DNA of 64,000 nt from Cellulosimicrobium funkei (GCF_004519295.1 NZ_SOZH01000010.1:1-64000), one strand, 5' to 3'; shown: positions 1 to 9,003, numbered from the stretch's first letter. Notes: generated by a model not told the origin, from the sequence alone. A program made the numbers and translations.

Positions 1-105
1 CGGGTCGTGATCACGCGTGAGGTCGTGCTGGACAACGTCAATCCCACGATCGTGCCGCGCACCACGACCGCGCGCGCACGCACCCCGCGCGAGAAGTCCG
101 CCTGA
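1..105 (+). CDS. C-terminal fragment of an unidentified protein
   Basis: The first frame is open from the window edge and ends at a TGA at 103-105, giving the last 34 residues of a protein whose body lies upstream of the window. The tail reads ...VLDNVNPTIVPRTTTARAR and ends in a short basic, Thr/Arg-rich stretch. Codon third positions are GC-rich, as in the other genes here. The next gene is convergent and a long palindrome separates the two, as expected if this is a true gene end. I cannot assign a family from this fragment. Confidence 0.5.
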   Translation, partial: RVVITREVVLDNVNPTIVPRTTTARARTPREKSA

Positions 106-140
106 CCCCGACGACCGTCGACCAGGCGATGTAGCTCGGC

Positions 141-196
141 CGAGCAGGTGGTCCTGGTCCGTCGGGTCACCCGGACGCACCAGGACCTCCTGCTCG
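141..196. terminator. Long inverted repeat between convergent genes, likely bidirectional terminator
   Basis: The arms at 141-158 and 179-196 pair over 18 positions with a single mismatch. The loop region holds a smaller GTCCG/CGGAC stem. The repeat lies between the end of the upstream fragment and the end of the acyl-CoA synthetase gene, so one structure could stop transcription from both sides. There is no long T-tract, which is usual for high-GC actinobacterial terminators. Confidence 0.65.
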
Positions 197-235
197 ACCC
201 GTGCCGGAGGCCGTGACGGGGCCGGGGGTGGGTCG

Positions 236-2053
236 TCAGGCGTCGGCGCCGACCTTCGAGCCGTAGAGCGTGTCGATCGTGTCGGCGAAGTCGTCGATGA
301 CCAGGCGGCGCTTCACCTTGAGCGACGGCGTGAGGTAGCCGTTCTGCTCGGTGAAGTCCGTCGTGAGCACGGTGATCTTGCGGATCGACTCGGCCCGGGA
401 GACGGCCTCGTTGGCGTGCGCGACGGCGCGGTCGAGCGCGGCGAGCACGTCGGCGTCGTGCGCGGCCGTCTCGACGTCCATCGGACGCAGGCCGTGCGTG
501 GCCAGCCAGCCAGGCAGCATCTCGGCGTCGAGCGTGACGAGGGCGCCGATGAAGGGGCGCTGGTCGCCCACGACGACGACCTGGCTCACGAGCGGGTGCG
601 CGCGCAGCCGGTCCTCGAGCACGGCCGGCGCGACGTTCTTGCCGCCGGCGGTCACGATGATCTCCTTCTTGCGGCCGGTGATGCGCAGGTAGCCGTCGTC
701 GTCGAACGCGCCGAGGTCGCCGGTGCGGAACCAGCCGTCCTGGAGCGCCTCGGCGGTGAGCTCGGGCTGGTTGCGGTAGCCGCGGAAGATGTGGTCGCCC
801 TTGACGAGGAGCTCGCCGTCCGCGTCGATGCGCAGGGACGTGCCGGGGAACGCGGGCCCGACCGTCCCGATCTTCGTCAGGCCGGGCAGGTTCACGGCAG
901 TGGGGGCCGTGGTCTCGGTGAGGCCGTAGCCCTCGAGGATGCGCAGCCCGACCCCGCGGTAGAAGTGGCCCAGCCGCTCGCCGAGCGGCGCGCCGCCGGA
1001 GATGGAGTACGTGAGCCGGCCGCCCATGGCGGCGCGCAGCGTCGAGTAGACGAGCCGGTCCGCGACGGCGTGCTGGAGGCGCAGCCCGAGCGCGGGGCCG
1101 CCCGGCGTGTCGAGCTCCCGGGACCAGGTGATGGCGACCTTGGCCGCCCAGTGGAAGATCTTGCGCTTGGCGCCGGTCCCGGTCTTCTGCTCGGCGGTGT
1201 TGTAGACCTTCTCGAACACGCGCGGCACGGCGAGCAGGAACGTCGGGTGGAACGAGCCGAGGTCCGCGACGAGGTTCTTCGTGTCCCAGGAGTGCGCGAG
1301 GACCGCGTTCGACGCGACGACGACGACCTGGATGAACCGGGCGAACACGTGCGCGAGCGGCAGGAACAGCAGGGTGCGTGCGCCGTCGGCGTCGAGGATC
1401 TCGGCGAGGCCGGCCCGGCCGTTGAGCGCGAGGTGCACGAAGTTGCGGTGGGTGAGCTCGACGCCCTTGGGGCGCCCGGTCGACCCGGACGTGTAGATGA
1501 CCGTCGCGAGGTCGTCGACGCGCTGCGCGGCCCGATGGCGCTCGACCTCCGCGGCCGGGACGTCGGCCCCGGCGGCGCGCAGGGCGTCGACGGCGCCGTC
1601 CTCGACGACGAGGACGTCCTCCAGGCCGGGCAGGCGGTCGCGCACGGTCGCGACCTCGGCCGCGTGGGCCGCCGTCTCGACGACGGCGAGCCGGACGCCG
1701 GCGTCCGACAGGATCCAGTGCACCTGCTCGGCGGACGACGTCTCGTAGACGGGGACGGGTACGGCACCCACGGCCCAGGCGGCGAAGTCGAGGAGGGTCC
1801 ACTCGTAGCGGGTGCGCGACATGATCGCGACGTGGTCGCCGGGCTCGATGCCGCGCGCGAGCAGGCCGCGGGCGACCGCGACGACGTCGTCCTCGAACTC
1901 CTGCGCGGTGACGCGCTCCCACGGACCGTCGGCGGTGGTGCGGCGCTCGACGAGCGTCGCCCGGGGGTCGCGCGCGACACGGTCGGTGAGGAGGGTGCTG
2001 ATGGTCGCCGTGGGGGAGACCTCGACGAGGCTCGGCGACGTGTGTTCCGTCAT
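236..2053 (-). CDS. Long-chain fatty acid-CoA ligase (AMP-dependent synthetase)
   Basis: This 605-residue protein should activate fatty acids to acyl-CoA through an acyl-adenylate, in the cytoplasm or at the membrane face, as in the FadD15/ACSL type of ANL enzymes. The P-loop-like motif YTSGSTGRPKG lies near residue 187, YGLTETTA near 377, and the hinge segment GWFRTGDLG...GRKKEIIV around 440-465. All core ANL motifs are intact and the length is normal. The ATG at 2053 is preferred because GGAGAG lies just upstream and the protein then starts MTEHTSPS; a longer in-frame start 15 codons upstream would run through that site. The substrate chain length cannot be read from the sequence. The gene is monocistronic and divergent from chorismate mutase. 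Confidence 0.93.
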   Translation of the reverse strand: MTEHTSPSLVEVSPTATISTLLTDRVARDPRATLVERRTTADGPWERVTAQEFEDDVVAVARGLLARGIEPGDHVAIMSRTRYEWTLLDFAAWAVGAVPVPVYETSSAEQVHWILSDAGVRLAVVETAAHAAEVATVRDRLPGLEDVLVVEDGAVDALRAAGADVPAAEVERHRAAQRVDDLATVIYTSGSTGRPKGVELTHRNFVHLALNGRAGLAEILDADGARTLLFLPLAHVFARFIQVVVVASNAVLAHSWDTKNLVADLGSFHPTFLLAVPRVFEKVYNTAEQKTGTGAKRKIFHWAAKVAITWSRELDTPGGPALGLRLQHAVADRLVYSTLRAAMGGRLTYSISGGAPLGERLGHFYRGVGLRILEGYGLTETTAPTAVNLPGLTKIGTVGPAFPGTSLRIDADGELLVKGDHIFRGYRNQPELTAEALQDGWFRTGDLGAFDDDGYLRITGRKKEIIVTAGGKNVAPAVLEDRLRAHPLVSQVVVVGDQRPFIGALVTLDAEMLPGWLATHGLRPMDVETAAHDADVLAALDRAVAHANEAVSRAESIRKITVLTTDFTEQNGYLTPSLKVKRRLVIDDFADTIDTLYGSKVGADA

Positions 2054-2148
2054 GAAACTCTCCGCTGAGTGGGACGGTAGGGAGGGACGGCGAGCCACTT
2101 TACTCCGTACTCCGAGTATCGAGTTCCTCGACGCCCGACGGGCACCCC

Positions 2149-2154
2149 TAGGAT
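2149..2154 (+). promoter_or_regulatory. -10 hexamer of a probable leaderless promoter (chorismate mutase)
   Basis: TAGGAT is followed by exactly six bases and then the GTG start at 2161. That places the expected transcription start on the first base of the start codon. No Shine-Dalgarno sequence is visible. The -35 region is weak. Confidence 0.5.
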
Positions 2155-2160
2155 CGGTGG

Positions 2161-2511
2161 GTGACGAACGACCCCGGGCAGCCCGCCGTCCCCGACGAGA
2201 TCCTCCGCCTGCGCGACAGCATCGACAACATCGACGCGGCGCTCATGCACCTGCTCGCGGAGCGGTTCAAGTTCACGCGCCGCGTGGGCGAGCTCAAGGC
2301 GCAGGGCGGGCTCCCGCCCGCGGACCCGGACCGGGACCGCCAGCAGATCGCCCGGCTCACGGGCATCGCGAGCTCCGCCGGTCTCGACCCGGAGTTCGCC
2401 GAGCAGTTCCGCGCGTTCATCGTCCACGAGGTCATCCGCCACCACGAGCGCATCGCCGCCGAGCACGCCGCCTCGGGCGAGGGGACCCCGGTCCTCGACA
2501 CCTACTCCTGA
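2161..2511 (+). CDS. Chorismate mutase, AroQ type
   Basis: The 116-residue protein is an all-helical AroQ-class chorismate mutase. It converts chorismate to prephenate in phenylalanine and tyrosine synthesis. The core LRDSIDNIDAALMHLLAERF, followed by a TRRVGELKA segment, carries the usual catalytic Arg and Lys pattern. The C-terminal helix has FAEQFRAFIVHEVIRHHE. The length fits the stand-alone high-GC Gram-positive form, which has no secretion signal or fused DAHP synthase or dehydratase domain. The GTG start follows a -10-like TAGGAT with leaderless spacing. No aromatic pathway gene is adjacent, so any dependence on a partner such as DAHP synthase is not visible here. Confidence 0.9.
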   Translation: MTNDPGQPAVPDEILRLRDSIDNIDAALMHLLAERFKFTRRVGELKAQGGLPPADPDRDRQQIARLTGIASSAGLDPEFAEQFRAFIVHEVIRHHERIAAEHAASGEGTPVLDTYS

Positions 2512-2512
2512 C

Positions 2513-2528
2513 GGCCCGGCAGCGGGCC
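2513..2528 (+). terminator. Possible terminator after chorismate mutase
   Basis: GGCCCG and CGGGCC form a 6-bp stem with a GCAG loop, starting two bases after the stop codon. A G-rich run follows and there is no T-tract. The rest of the 185-base gap to the next gene is GC-rich with further weak repeats and no recognised element. Confidence 0.35.
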
Positions 2529-2696
2529 GGGCGGGGGTCCGGAGGCCGGCGCGAGGCGCCTCCCGGCCCCGACGCGCGGTGGCGACCCCCGTCGATCTGA
2601 CGGACCCTGGTGGGGACCCAGGGCGGGCCCCCGGCGTCGGCACCGCCGCGTCGGGCGGCCCTCCCGCCACGCCGACGGACGTCATGAGGTGTTCGC

Positions 2697-3896
2697 ATGA
2701 AGATCGATTGGCTCAAGCCCCTCCTCGGCCATCCTGGCCCCTTCGCGACGGTGTACATCGACGCGACGCGCGCCAACGAGGCCGGGGACCGCGAGGTCGA
2801 GAACCGCTGGAAGGGAGTGCGGCGCCAGCTGCACCAGGAGGGCGCGCCGGACGCGGTCCTCGACGACCTCGAGGAGGTGGTGCTGCGGCCGACGCGGGTG
2901 GGTGGCACCCACGGGCGCGTGCTGATCGCCGACGACACGGGCGTGCTCGTCGACCGGGTCGTCAAGGACCCGCCGGCGCTCACGAAGGGCTCCTGGGGGC
3001 CCGTGCCCGCGCTGCTGCAGGCGGCCCGCGCGGCGGACGAGTCGGTCGACTACGTGCGCGTCGTCGTCGACCGGCAGGGCGCGGACCTCACGTGGTCCGT
3101 CGCAGGCGGCCACCTGCCCTACTCGGAGCCGGAGACGGTCGAGGGCGGCCACGACGTCATCAACAAGGTCCGCACGGGCGGGCTCTCGCACAAGCGCATC
3201 GAGTCCCGCGCGGAGGACTCCTGGGAGCGCAACGCCGAGGCGGTCGCCGCGGAGCTGGAGCGCCAGGCGGCCGAGTACCGGCCCGAGCTCTTGCTGCTCA
3301 CCGGTGACGTGCGTGCCGTGCCGCTCGTGCGGGGCGCGCTCGGGCACGCGATCTCCGAGCTCGTGGTCGAGGTCCCGGGCGGCGGCCGGGGCGCGGGGAT
3401 CAACGAGGCCTCGTTCGAGGCGAACGTGGCCGACGCGCTCGACAGCTACCGGGAGCGTCGCCGCGAGAAGGTCCTCGCCGAGTTCCGCCAGGAGCAGGGC
3501 CGTGAGTCGGGGGCGGTGACGTCCGTGGAGGACGTCGTCGCGGTGCTCGCGCGCGGCCAGGTCAAGGAGCTCGTGCTGGCCGACGAGTACGGGCAGGACG
3601 GCGCGCTCGACGGACGCTCGCTGTGGATCGGGCCCAGCCCGCTGCACATCGCGGCGACCCGCGAGGAGATCGAGTCGCTCGGCGTGACCGACGGCCTGGA
3701 GAAGCTGCCCGCCACGGTCGCGCTCGTGCGGGCCGCCGTCGGGCAGGACGCCGGGCTGACGTTCGCGCCGGAGGGAAGCGTCGAGCTCATCGAGGGCGTG
3801 GGCGCGACGCTCCGCTGGGCGGACGAGGGGACGCCGCGCGAGGTCGCGGCGACGATGTCCGGCGACGACTCGCGGCTGCGCGGCGAGATCATCTAG
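2697..3896 (+). CDS. baeRF/Vms1-like release-factor-family protein (Rv2629-like)
   Basis: This 399-residue soluble protein resembles the bacterial relatives of eukaryotic/archaeal release factor 1 and Vms1, the group that includes mycobacterial Rv2629. The N-terminal part, with FATVYIDATR, precedes the region corresponding to the catalytic loop. There, near residues 160-168, it reads RTGGLSHKR: a Gly-Gly pair is present but the Gln of the eRF1 GGQ motif is not. A helical SWERNAEAVAAEL segment follows, then an eRF1 domain 2/3-like C-terminal half. A role in ribosome rescue or hibernation is inference from the family. GAGGTG lies about nine bases before the ATG. The gene stands alone between chorismate mutase and the convergent valS. 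Confidence 0.75.
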   Translation: MKIDWLKPLLGHPGPFATVYIDATRANEAGDREVENRWKGVRRQLHQEGAPDAVLDDLEEVVLRPTRVGGTHGRVLIADDTGVLVDRVVKDPPALTKGSWGPVPALLQAARAADESVDYVRVVVDRQGADLTWSVAGGHLPYSEPETVEGGHDVINKVRTGGLSHKRIESRAEDSWERNAEAVAAELERQAAEYRPELLLLTGDVRAVPLVRGALGHAISELVVEVPGGGRGAGINEASFEANVADALDSYRERRREKVLAEFRQEQGRESGAVTSVEDVVAVLARGQVKELVLADEYGQDGALDGRSLWIGPSPLHIAATREEIESLGVTDGLEKLPATVALVRAAVGQDAGLTFAPEGSVELIEGVGATLRWADEGTPREVAATMSGDDSRLRGEII

Positions 3897-3910
3897 GCCC
3901 ACCGTCACCG

Positions 3911-3954
3911 ACGACGACGCCCTCCCCGGCCGCGGCCGGGGAGGGCGTCGTCGT
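3911..3954. terminator. Perfect 21-bp palindromic terminator between convergent genes
   Basis: Arms at 3911-3931 and 3934-3954 are perfectly complementary over 21 bases, with a G/C-rich centre. The structure sits in the 75-base gap between the ends of the baeRF gene and valS. It should act in both directions. Confidence 0.75.
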
Positions 3955-3971
3955 GCTGTCGTCGTGCGGGG

Positions 3972-6779
3972 TCAGCCCTTCTTGCGGGCCTCTGGCTCGC
4001 CGAGCTCGGAGGAGACGACGACGATCCCGCCCTGGACGGCCGGGTCGCCCTGGCCCTCGGCCGCCGCGACGAGGTCGAGCGTGCCGGTGACGCGCCCGCC
4101 GTTGCGGACGTCGACGACCGACGCCTCGACGCCGGGGAGCGACGCCGCCGGCACCGCGACCTGCGCCGCGAGGATCGGGGTGCGCATCGACACCTTCGCC
4201 TCCGACTTGACCTTGCGCAGCGCCGCGAGCGCGTGGCCCGCCGCGGTGAGGACGGCCGGGTCGGCGTCGTCCGCGGCCGAGCGCGCGACGTCGGGCGTGG
4301 GCCACGGCGCGCGGTGGATCGAGCCCTCCGAGGCGCGCCACCAGGACCACACCTCCTCCGTCGCGAACGGCACGAACGGGGCGAACAGGCGCAGGAGCGT
4401 GTCGAGCGCGATCGCGAGCGCGACGCGCGCGGACCGGGTCTCGGCGGAGACGTCGGAGGCCGCGGCCCCGGCACCGTACGCGCGATCCTTGACGAGCTCG
4501 AGGTAGTCGTCGCAGAACGTCCAGAAGAACGTCTCGGTGACCTCGAGCGCGCGCGTGTGGTCGTACGCCTCGAACGCCTCGGTCGCCTTCTCGACGACGG
4601 TCGCGAGGCCCGCGAGCATCGCACGGTCGAGCGTCTCGGTGACGAGCGCCGGGTCGAGGACGATCTCGCCCGTCCCGGTCTCGGCGTCGACCCCGAACGA
4701 CAGCGCGAACTTCGACGCGTTGAGGATCTTGATCGCGAGGCGACGGCCGATCTTCATCTGGCCGACCTCGAACGCCGCGTCCGTGCCGAGGCGGGCCGAC
4801 GCCGCCCAGTACCGCACGGCGTCCGACCCGTGCTCCTCGAGCAGGCCCATGGGCGTGACGACGTTGCCCTTGGACTTCGACATCTTCTTGCGGTCGGGGT
4901 CGAGGATCCAGCCGGAGATCGCGGCGTTCTTCCACGGCAGCGAGCCGAACTCGAGGTGCGAGCGCACGACCGTGGAGAAGAGCCACGTGCGGATGATGTC
5001 CTGGCCCTGCGGGCGCAGGTCCATGGGGAAGACGCGCTCGAACAGGTCGGGGTCGACCTCCCAGCCGCCCGCGATCTGCGGCGTGAGCGACGACGTCGCC
5101 CACGTGTCCATGATGTCGTTCTCGCCCACGAACCCGCCCGGCACGCCGCGCTGGTCCTCGGTGTACCCCGCCGGCACGTCGGACGACGGGTCGACGGGCA
5201 GCGCGTCCTCGGACGGCACGATCGGGTGGTCGTGGTCGATCTCGCCCGACTCGAGCACGGGGTACCACAGCGGGATCGCGACGCCGAAGAAGCGCTGGCG
5301 CGAGATGAGCCAGTCGCCGTTGAGGCCGCCGACCCAGTTCTCGTAGCGCACGCGCATGAAGTCGGGGTGGAACGCGAGCTCCTTGCCGCGGTTCAGCAGC
5401 TCCTGGCGCAGGTCGCGCGTCGTGCCGTCGGCCGTCGTCCAGTCGCGGCCGCCGTTGCGGATGTACCACTGGCGCGACGTGACGATCTCGAGGGGCTTGT
5501 CGCCCTTCTCGAAGAAGTTCGCCTTGCGCTGGGTCGGCACGGGCTCGCCGTCGAGGTCGCCCGCGTCGCGCAGCGCGTCGACGACGACCTGGCGCGCGGA
5601 GAACGTCGTCTTGCCCGCGACCTCGGCGAACACGCCCTGGCCGGCGTGCGAGGTGATCCAGTCCGGCGTCTCGCGCACGATCCGGCCGTCGCGCGTGATG
5701 ATCGAGCGCGTCGGGAGCTGCAGCTCGCGCCACCACTGCACGTCGGTGAGGTCGCCGAACGTGCAGCACATCGCGATGCCCGCGCCCTTGTCGCGCTCGG
5801 CGGCGGGGTGGGCGAGGACGGGCAGCTCGACGTCGAACAGCGGCGAGCGCACCGAGGTGCCGAACAGGTGCTGGTACCGCTCGTCGTCGGGGTGCGCGAC
5901 GAGCGCCACGCACGCCGCGAGCAGCTCGGGGCGCGTGGTCTCGATGAGGACGGGTGCGCCGTCGTCCGGGGTGCCCGGCGCGACGCGGTGGAACGCGACC
6001 TTGTGGAAGTGGCCCGGGTAGTCGCGTGCCTCGAGCTCGGCCTGCGCGACGGCGGTCTGGAACGTCACGTCCCACAGGCCGGGGGCCTCGGCCTGGTACG
6101 CCTCGCCGCGCGCGAGGTTGCGCAGGAACGCACGCTGCGCCGCGGTGCGGGACCGCGCGTCGATCGTCTGGTAGTGCTGCGCCCAGTCGACCGAGAGCCC
6201 GAGCCGGCGCCACAGCGCCTCGAACTGCTTCTCGTCCTCGGCCGTGAGCCGCTCGCACAGCTCGATGAAGTTGCGGCGGCTCACCGGCACCTGGTCGGCG
6301 GCCTTGACGGACTTGCCCTCGCCGCCCTCGTGCGGGGGCTCGAAGCCCTCGACGTAGGGGAGCGTGGGGTCGCAGCGGACGCCGTAGTAGTTCTGGACGC
6401 GCCGCTCGGTGGGCAGGCCGTTGTCGTCCCAGCCCATGGGGTAGAACACCTCGAGGCCGCGCATGCGCTGGAACCGCGCGACGACGTCGGTGTGCGTGTA
6501 GGAGAACACGTGGCCCACGTGCAGCGAGCCCGAGACGGTCGGCGGCGGGGTGTCGATGGAGAAGACCTGCTCGCGGGTCTTCGAGCGGTCGAACGCGTAC
6601 GTCCCCTGCTCGGCCCAGCGCGCGTCGTAGGTGTCCTCGAGCCCGTCGAGGCTCACCCGGTCGGGTACTCCCGCGACCACCGCGCGGACGACGTCACCGG
6701 CTACGTGCCCGGCGGAGGAGGTCGTTGCTGCAGCGGGTTCGGCCGCGCCCGTCGGCGCGTTCGTCGGGAAGTCGCTCAT
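3972..6779 (-). CDS. valS: Valine-tRNA ligase, type 2 (archaeal-like)
   Basis: The 935-residue class I synthetase charges tRNA-Val. The HIGH-type motif is SGSLHVGHVFSYTHTD near residue 78 and the KMSKS loop is KKMSKSKGN near 634. The segment YPMGWDDNGLPTERRVQ matches the type 2 ValRS group, which includes the archaeal enzymes, rather than the common bacterial form. The C-terminus lacks the long coiled-coil arm of E. coli ValRS and ends in EARKKG. The ATG at 6779 (MSDFPTNAP) is chosen because upstream in-frame codons run into the divergent promoter region and encode non-homologous sequence. The gene stands alone and is not linked to folC; in this genome ileS holds that position. Confidence 0.95.
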   Translation of the reverse strand: MSDFPTNAPTGAAEPAAATTSSAGHVAGDVVRAVVAGVPDRVSLDGLEDTYDARWAEQGTYAFDRSKTREQVFSIDTPPPTVSGSLHVGHVFSYTHTDVVARFQRMRGLEVFYPMGWDDNGLPTERRVQNYYGVRCDPTLPYVEGFEPPHEGGEGKSVKAADQVPVSRRNFIELCERLTAEDEKQFEALWRRLGLSVDWAQHYQTIDARSRTAAQRAFLRNLARGEAYQAEAPGLWDVTFQTAVAQAELEARDYPGHFHKVAFHRVAPGTPDDGAPVLIETTRPELLAACVALVAHPDDERYQHLFGTSVRSPLFDVELPVLAHPAAERDKGAGIAMCCTFGDLTDVQWWRELQLPTRSIITRDGRIVRETPDWITSHAGQGVFAEVAGKTTFSARQVVVDALRDAGDLDGEPVPTQRKANFFEKGDKPLEIVTSRQWYIRNGGRDWTTADGTTRDLRQELLNRGKELAFHPDFMRVRYENWVGGLNGDWLISRQRFFGVAIPLWYPVLESGEIDHDHPIVPSEDALPVDPSSDVPAGYTEDQRGVPGGFVGENDIMDTWATSSLTPQIAGGWEVDPDLFERVFPMDLRPQGQDIIRTWLFSTVVRSHLEFGSLPWKNAAISGWILDPDRKKMSKSKGNVVTPMGLLEEHGSDAVRYWAASARLGTDAAFEVGQMKIGRRLAIKILNASKFALSFGVDAETGTGEIVLDPALVTETLDRAMLAGLATVVEKATEAFEAYDHTRALEVTETFFWTFCDDYLELVKDRAYGAGAAASDVSAETRSARVALAIALDTLLRLFAPFVPFATEEVWSWWRASEGSIHRAPWPTPDVARSAADDADPAVLTAAGHALAALRKVKSEAKVSMRTPILAAQVAVPAASLPGVEASVVDVRNGGRVTGTLDLVAAAEGQGDPAVQGGIVVVSSELGEPEARKKG

Positions 6780-6810
6780 GGTCGCCCATTCTCCCAGATC
6801 CCGGGGCCGT

Positions 6811-6835
6811 GCCGGACGCCGTCTCGGCGTCCGGC
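6811..6835. repeat. 10-bp perfect inverted repeat in the valS/DUF4914 divergent region
   Basis: GCCGGACGCC at 6811-6820 and GGCGTCCGGC at 6826-6835 flank a GTCTC loop, 32 bases upstream of the valS start. The 206-base gap also contains a TAATCT -10-like hexamer at 6912-6917 for the DUF4914 gene. The repeat could be an operator or a hairpin in the valS leader. Confidence 0.35.
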
Positions 6836-6985
6836 GGGCGTCGAGACGGCCGTCCGCGGCGTGCGGACCGAGACGGGCCGAAGGTCCCTGGGTCGAATGG
6901 TCATCGAGTCGTAATCTGCACGCAAAGCGGCAGGTGCTCGTGGGCGCACCTCGACCCGATCCCCGCGCCGACCCCTGGAGCACCC

Positions 6986-8914
6986 ATGACCGCCACAACC
7001 ACCGACCGCACGCGCGCCGACGGGGCGATCCCGCCCGGCGTCGTCCTGCCGCCCGCCCTCGCCGCCGCGCTCGCGGCGTGCCCGCGCCTCGTCGTCCCGG
7101 CGTCGCGCGAGGAGCTCTACCGCCTCGCGCTCGGGCCCGACGGCGGCCCGCGGTTCGCCGTCGAGTACGACGCCGGGGGCGAGCGCGTCGTCGAGGCGGA
7201 GGTCGTGCGGTGCCGCAACGGGATCGCGGTGAACTACCCCGAGGACTACATGCGCCGCCGGGACCCGGACTGCATGCGGATCGCCGACGACCTGCCGACC
7301 GACAAGCCGCGCTACCGGGACGTCTTCGGTGCGGAGTTCGGCCCGGTCAAGGACGAGACGCTCGCGTGGCTCGCCGCGCAGGAGCTCGTCGTCGTGCCGT
7401 TCCGCGCCGGCGGGCGCACGCACGGCTACCCGTCGCTCGCCGTCTGCCCCGTCAACGCGGCGTTCTTCGCGCTCGCCCTCGTCGACCTCCAGGGCTGGGC
7501 CACGTTCGACGAGCTCGGCCCGTTCGCGCCGCGCTCGATCCTCTACGTCGCGCCTCCGCTGCGCCACACCCGGTTCGACGGGCGCCAGGTCGTCGTGCAC
7601 GACCGCTCCGAGACGCTCCACGAGGTGTTCGCCTACAACCTCTACCCCGGGCCGAGCGCCAAGAAGGGCGTGTTCTCGGTCCTGCTCGACGTCGGCGAGC
7701 GGGAGGGCTGGGTCACCGCGCACGCGTCGTCGGTCCGGGTCACCACGCCGTACGAGAACGAGACCGTGATCATGCACGAGGGCGCCTCGGGTGGCGGCAA
7801 GTCGGAGATGTGCCAGGACCTGCGCCGCCAGGAGGACGGCAGGATCCTGCTCGGCACGAACGTCGTCACGCGCGAGCCGTACGTCATCACGCTGGGGGAG
7901 ACGAGCGCGCTCGCCCCGGTCACCGACGACATGACCCTGTGCCACTCCGCGCTCCAGACCGGCGACGGCCGCCTCGTGGTGACCGACGCCGAGGAGGGCT
8001 GGTTCGTGCGCGTCGACAACCTCACCGGGTACGGGCAGGACGCGCACCTCGAGCGCGCGTGCATCCACCCCGACGTGCCGCTCGTGTTCTTCAACATCGA
8101 CGGCGTCCCCGACGCGACCGTGCTGCCCTGGGAGCACTCGCTCGACGCCGACGGCCGGCGGTGCCCCAACCCGCGCGTCGTGGTGCCGCGGCACCTGCTC
8201 ACCGACGTCGCCGGGCCGGCCGAGGTCGACGTGCGCACGTTCGGCGCCCGCATGCCGGCCTGCACGCGCGACCACCCCACCTACGGGATCATGGGCATGA
8301 CCCACGTGGTGCCCGCGGCGCTCGCCTGGATCTGGCGGCTCGTCGCGCCGCGCGGCGACAAGAACCCGTCGATCGGCGAGTCCCGCACGGCGACGGAGGC
8401 GCTCGCCCACGGCGGCATGGTCGCCGAGGGCGTCGGGTCGTACTGGCCGTTCGCGACGGGTACGAAGGTCGCGGCGGCGAACCTCCTCCTGCGCCAGCTC
8501 GTGGAGACGGACCGGACGCGCTACGTGCTCACCCCCAACCAGCACATCGGCGCCTACCGGGTGGACTTCGCGGCCGAGTGGCTCACGCGCGAGTACCTCG
8601 CGCGCCGCGGCGGGGGACGGCTGCGGCCGGACGAGCTCACGCCCGCCCGCTGCCCGCTGTTCGGCTACACGCTCACGGAGATGAAGATCGACGGCCAGCT
8701 CGTGCGCCCGACCTTCCTGCGGCCCGAGCTGCAGTCCCAGGTGGGGGTCGAGGCCTACGACGCCGGGGCGCGGATCATCACCGACTTCTTCGCGAGCGAG
8801 CTCCGGCAGTTCCTCACGGACGACCTCGACCCGCTGGGTCGGCGGATCATCGAGGTCTGCCTGCGCGGCGGCTCGGTCGAGGAGTACGCGGACCTGACGC
8901 CGCTGTACGTCTGA
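6986..8914 (+). CDS. DUF4914 family protein with PEPCK/HPr-kinase-like P-loop
   Basis: The 642-residue protein matches what I know of DUF4914, a family of unknown function related to the PEP carboxykinase/HPr kinase fold. The clearest motif is [11 protein letters not shown] near residues 265-276, a Walker-type phosphate loop of the PEPCK kind. Other conserved-looking segments are [19 protein letters not shown] (about 150), [16 protein letters not shown] (about 455) and [13 protein letters not shown] (about 555). There are no membrane segments or signal peptide. GGAG lies seven bases before the ATG, and a 14-bp hairpin follows the stop, so it is probably monocistronic. Nucleotide-dependent kinase or carboxykinase activity is inference only; no substrate can be named. 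Confidence 0.75.
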   Translation: MTATTTDRTRADGAIPPGVVLPPALAAALAACPRLVVPASREELYRLALGPDGGPRFAVEYDAGGERVVEAEVVRCRNGIAVNYPEDYMRRRDPDCMRIADDLPTDKPRYRDVFGAEFGPVKDETLAWLAAQELVVVPFRAGGRTHGYPSLAVCPVNAAFFALALVDLQGWATFDELGPFAPRSILYVAPPLRHTRFDGRQVVVHDRSETLHEVFAYNLYPGPSAKKGVFSVLLDVGEREGWVTAHASSVRVTTPYENETVIMHEGASGGGKSEMCQDLRRQEDGRILLGTNVVTREPYVITLGETSALAPVTDDMTLCHSALQTGDGRLVVTDAEEGWFVRVDNLTGYGQDAHLERACIHPDVPLVFFNIDGVPDATVLPWEHSLDADGRRCPNPRVVVPRHLLTDVAGPAEVDVRTFGARMPACTRDHPTYGIMGMTHVVPAALAWIWRLVAPRGDKNPSIGESRTATEALAHGGMVAEGVGSYWPFATGTKVAAANLLLRQLVETDRTRYVLTPNQHIGAYRVDFAAEWLTREYLARRGGGRLRPDELTPARCPLFGYTLTEMKIDGQLVRPTFLRPELQSQVGVEAYDAGARIITDFFASELRQFLTDDLDPLGRRIIEVCLRGGSVEEYADLTPLYV

Positions 8915-8919
8915 CGCGC

Positions 8920-8954
8920 CCGGTCCGGTCCTCTTCCCGCGAGGACCGGACCGG
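8920..8954 (+). terminator. Strong hairpin terminator after the DUF4914 gene
   Basis: Perfect 14-bp arms at 8920-8933 and 8941-8954 enclose a seven-base loop, starting six bases after the stop codon. It separates this gene from the F420 genes downstream. Confidence 0.65.
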
Positions 8955-9003
8955 TGCAGGTCGGGCGCCGGCGCCCTCTCGCCCAGGACGGTGCGCGGAG
9001 GGT

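Noticed and set aside
17-2068. Long plus-strand frame antisense to the acyl-CoA synthetase
   Set aside because: Its composition (Arg/Gly/Glu/Val-rich, no motifs) is that of the reverse of a high-GC gene. The minus strand encodes a complete ANL enzyme.
4233-6914. 893-codon plus-strand frame opposite valS
   Set aside because: The minus strand carries all ValRS motifs. The plus frame has no recognisable domain.
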